15,873 nt of DNA from a bacterium. Its GTDB lineage: Bacteria > SZUA-79 > Acidulodesulfobacterales > Acidulodesulfobacteraceae. Shown here one piece after another: positions 13,596-15,873 of this stretch. Where the stretch lies: NCBI GenBank assembly GCA_021821565.1, contig JAKACI010000007.1, forward strand, positions 1 to 15,873, read 5' to 3'. How positions within the stretch are numbered: position 1 is the stretch's first letter; each line of letters starts with the position of its first letter. A program made the translations under genes and the position numbers. The notes beneath the pieces were generated by a model. That model was not told the DNA's origin. It saw nothing but the letters and a program-made list of their open reading frames with translations, and ran no database searches.

Positions 13596-15320
13596 TTATA
13601 GCGATAATTTTTTTGCGCTTTCAATAAAATTTTTTGCAATTTTTTGATTTGAAAAAAAAGAAATATGCACATAAGTGCCAATCGCATTTAAAGTTTTATA
13701 TCCTTCATTAATTTTAGTCGCCGTTAAATTATTCTGAGAAACATTTTTTACGGCAAATACATATTCTACATTAAAATTACTTAAAGATTCAATACTAAAA
13801 TTATTGTTTCCGTCATTAATTGCATTGCCTATTTTATTATTAGAACTAATATTATAATCAATTATACTTTGATTGTCATTTATATTTTTATTTATTTTTA
13901 TTTCATTGCAATGATTTATATTACTTAAATTATTATTTTTATATTTACTGCTATATTTATTATTATTGCTCTCGTTTTTATATTTGTTATTGCATTTATT
14001 TTCATATTTGCTTTCGTATGTCCTATAATATTCATTGTTTCTGCCATTGTCATTGTCGTCGGCTAATAAAAGTTTGGAATAATGAAATTCATGCCCGTTT
14101 ATTTTCAAATTCTCTTCTCCGAGGAAAGAATTTTTAGATAAATATACTGTTCTATATCCTAATGTTAATTTCGTTCCGTCCATAGTTGAAACAAACGGTA
14201 AAATATCTAGAAAATCATATTTTTGGGATTTATAAATTAATTTTTTAGATAAATACATTAATCCGCCGCATTCGGCAAAAATCAATCCGTTATTTTTATA
14301 AAATTTATAAATTTCTTTTTTTAAATTTATATTTTCTGCAAGTTCTTCAGCATATAATTCAGGATAACCGCCTCCGATATATATGGCTTTTATTCCTTCA
14401 GGAATTGATTTATCTTTTATAGGGCTAAAAAAAATAATTTCGGCATTAAATTTTTTGAAAATTTCGAAATTAAATTTATAATAAAATAAAAATGCATTAT
14501 CGTAAGCAACGGCAATTTTAATTTTTTTAGACCGGTTGCTTATTGTTTTTTTGTTTTCATTACTGCAATAAAAATTATTTTTTTCATTTGTTTTTAATAT
14601 TGTAAAAAAAGCCTTTGAATCTTTTATTAAAGTTTTTATTAACAAATCAATATTAATATTTTTCATTACGGCAATTTTTATTTTATCAACTTTTTCTTCA
14701 AATTCTTTATCTGAAGAAAAATATCCCGGCGTAGCCAGACCTAAATGACGTTCTTTAATAGAAATATTTTTATCGTCGGTAGAAATATATCCAAAAACTT
14801 TTATATCTTTAATATTTTTTTTTATTTCAGAGGCTATAATTTGATAATGCCTTTCTGAAGAAATATTATTCAAAATTACTCCTGAAATAATAATCCCTTT
14901 TTTGTAATTTTTTAATCCATATATTAAAGATGCCATCGTTGAAGATATCCTTCTTGCATCCATTATTAACACGACAGGCGGTTTAAATCTTTCGGCAATA
15001 ATATAAGAATTACCGTCATATAAACCCATAGCTCCTTCAATAATAAAAGATGTTTTGATAATTTTATTGCCGCTATCATCATCATTTATAAACAAATTAT
15101 TTAATCTATTTTTAGGTATTAAAAAGGGATCTAAATTTGCAACATCGCATCTGCAGGCTGCGCCAAGAACGATCGGATCTATAAAGTCGGGACCTATTTT
15201 GAACAATGAAATATGAATATTCCGTTCTTTTATAAGACGAGAAAAAGCAAGAGTAAAAGTTGATTTTCCGGAAGAAGATCTATCGGAAGAAAATAACACG
15301 GCAAACGGCGATGGAATCAT
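13596..15320 (-). CDS. cobB: Cobyrinic acid a,c-diamide synthase (CobB/CbiA) with a large Asn-rich insertion
   Basis: A 574-residue enzyme that amidates the a and c side chains of (hydrogeno)cobyrinic acid with glutamine and ATP during corrin synthesis; cytoplasmic. The ATPase domain has SSDRSSSGKST (Lys19), KIGPDFIDP and EGAMGLYDG. The glutaminase domain has IYIGGGYPELYAEEL, the catalytic Cys351 in FAECGGLMYLSKK, GHEFHYS and GTYVHISF. Family members are usually about 450-470 residues; the excess is an insertion at about 423-515, between HEFHYS and the final segment, in which roughly a third of residues are Asn. No Shine-Dalgarno precedes the ATG at 15320. CbiA is the name used in the anaerobic pathway. 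The gene lies between cobS and the ThiC-family gene. Confidence 0.92.
   Translation of the reverse strand: MIPSPFAVLFSSDRSSSGKSTFTLAFSRLIKERNIHISLFKIGPDFIDPIVLGAACRCDVANLDPFLIPKNRLNNLFINDDDSGNKIIKTSFIIEGAMGLYDGNSYIIAERFKPPVVLIMDARRISSTMASLIYGLKNYKKGIIISGVILNNISSERHYQIIASEIKKNIKDIKVFGYISTDDKNISIKERHLGLATPGYFSSDKEFEEKVDKIKIAVMKNINIDLLIKTLIKDSKAFFTILKTNEKNNFYCSNENKKTISNRSKKIKIAVAYDNAFLFYYKFNFEIFKKFNAEIIFFSPIKDKSIPEGIKAIYIGGGYPELYAEELAENINLKKEIYKFYKNNGLIFAECGGLMYLSKKLIYKSQKYDFLDILPFVSTMDGTKLTLGYRTVYLSKNSFLGEENLKINGHEFHYSKLLLADDNDNGRNNEYYRTYESKYENKCNNKYKNESNNNKYSSKYKNNNLSNINHCNEIKINKNINDNQSIIDYNISSNNKIGNAINDGNNNFSIESLSNFNVEYVFAVKNVSQNNLTATKINEGYKTLNAIGTYVHISFFSNQKIAKNFIESAKKLSL
13776..14054 (-). 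repeat. Low-complexity coding segment inside cobB
   Basis: This segment encodes about residues 423-515 of CobB and is dominated by Asn, Lys, Tyr, Ser and Ile, with recurring units such as KYENKCNNKYKNESNNNKY. The DNA is built of degenerate A/T triplet-like repeats, so it probably grew by replication slippage. The reading frame is kept throughout, and the conserved C-terminus of the enzyme resumes at about residue 519. Confidence 0.8.
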
Positions 15321-15481
15321 ATTATTTTATTATTAAATTATTATAAAACTAAAATATTAAAATAGTAAAATTAAAAACTATTTATAAATCAATATATAAA
15401 TATAAAACACAAATAAATCTAAAAATAAAAAATATAAATGCAGATTTCAATAAAAATGCAAACGCAAATAAAATAAAACGC

Positions 15482-15873
15482 TTAAAAACTTGTTTTTATA
15501 AAACCTAATAATGAAATTAAAAAAACTATTTCTGATATTTTTACTCCAAAACCAAGCATATCTCCATTTATCCCTCCAAATTTTTTCATAAAGAAATAGC
15601 AGATAATTAATATTACAAATGAAGAAACCGACAAAGCAAAAAATCCGTTAAATCCGAAAAAGAGAAAAACAATAATCAAAGTAATGAGTGAAGCCGTGAC
15701 AAAAGTAAGCGTATCGGTTCCTTCGGTAAAAATTGAACCGATACCCTTAAAATTTTCAGGCGTAATCGTGAAATAAGACATTAAAACAATAACATATCTG
15801 CCTACAACAGGGAAAGTAATTAAAGCATAAATTCCATAAATTTTCTGGTCTGCTTGAAAAAAATTGGAGGGAT
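15482..15873 (-). CDS. cobS: Adenosylcobinamide-GDP ribazoletransferase (cobalamin synthase), N-terminus beyond the window
   Basis: Only the C-terminal part, about 130 residues, is present. The frame stays open to the right edge, so the Met at 15781 is internal and not the start. The visible part contains PVVGRYVIVLMSYF, a family block around an Arg, two to three hydrophobic helices, and the C-terminal signature KFGGINGDMLGFGVKISEI. CobS is an integral membrane enzyme (usually about 250 residues) that joins adenosylcobinamide-GDP to alpha-ribazole or its phosphate, attaching the lower ligand in the last steps of B12 synthesis. It lies 161 bases upstream of cobB on the same strand; the gap is A/T-rich and without visible features. 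Confidence 0.9.
   Translation of the reverse strand, partial: PSNFFQADQKIYGIYALITFPVVGRYVIVLMSYFTITPENFKGIGSIFTEGTDTLTFVTASLITLIIVFLFFGFNGFFALSVSSFVILIICYFFMKKFGGINGDMLGFGVKISEIVFLISLLGFIKTSF

Noticed and set aside
13776..14054. Asn-rich cobB segment as an inserted mobile element or intein
   Set aside because: No intein motifs, terminal repeats or target duplication; it is simple low-complexity coding sequence kept in frame.

Overview
This is a strongly AT-rich window from a Gram-negative bacterium. A TonB-family energy transducer, a SPOR-domain cell-envelope protein and an FtsB-type divisome protein point to an outer membrane. Cobalamin genes beside a ThiC-family enzyme with BzaF-like residues would fit an anaerobic or microaerophilic, Desulfobacterota-like lineage; that placement is a guess. 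The genes are housekeeping and biosynthetic. I see no complete tRNA, rRNA, CRISPR array, transposase or recognisable defence system.

Layout. At 1-858 are two small unrecognised minus-strand genes, ended by a 42-base 3' fragment of an initiator-tRNA gene on the plus strand (817-858). This looks like the far attachment site of an integrated element whose body lies to the left; from about 859 rightward would be native chromosome. Next come a CBS-domain protein coupled to an HPP-family membrane protein (1056-2187), then two sugar-nucleotide enzymes, ManC (GDP-mannose) and Ugd (UDP-glucuronate), at 2380-5293. A long AT-rich divergent regulatory region precedes an AhpC-type peroxiredoxin (5776-6387) with a strong terminator. 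purC (6564-7301) has a stem-loop between its ribosome binding site and its start codon. A second long AT-rich gap precedes tonB (7777-8649), which converges on a SPOR-domain gene cotranscribed with a tiny four-cysteine protein (8679-9561).

A 617-base gap then leads to an RNase E/G gene split by a one-base frameshift at a T6 slippery run (10179-11701). The last block, all minus strand, is cobS (cut by the window edge), cobB (with an asparagine-rich insertion of about 93 residues), a ThiC-family gene and ftsB overlapping its 3' end.

How they fit together. cobS, cobB and the ThiC homologue form the most coherent set. The ThiC homologue differs from classical ThiC at motif positions and has no TPP riboswitch in its leader, so it may be BzaF, which makes 5-hydroxybenzimidazole, a precursor of the lower ligand of B12, from the purine intermediate AIR. 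The most noteworthy points are this BzaF candidate, the tRNA attachment-site scar, the rng frameshift, the CobB insertion, the purC leader stem-loop, and two gene 3' ends (ugd and ftsB) each with a short direct-repeat copy exactly 66 bases away.
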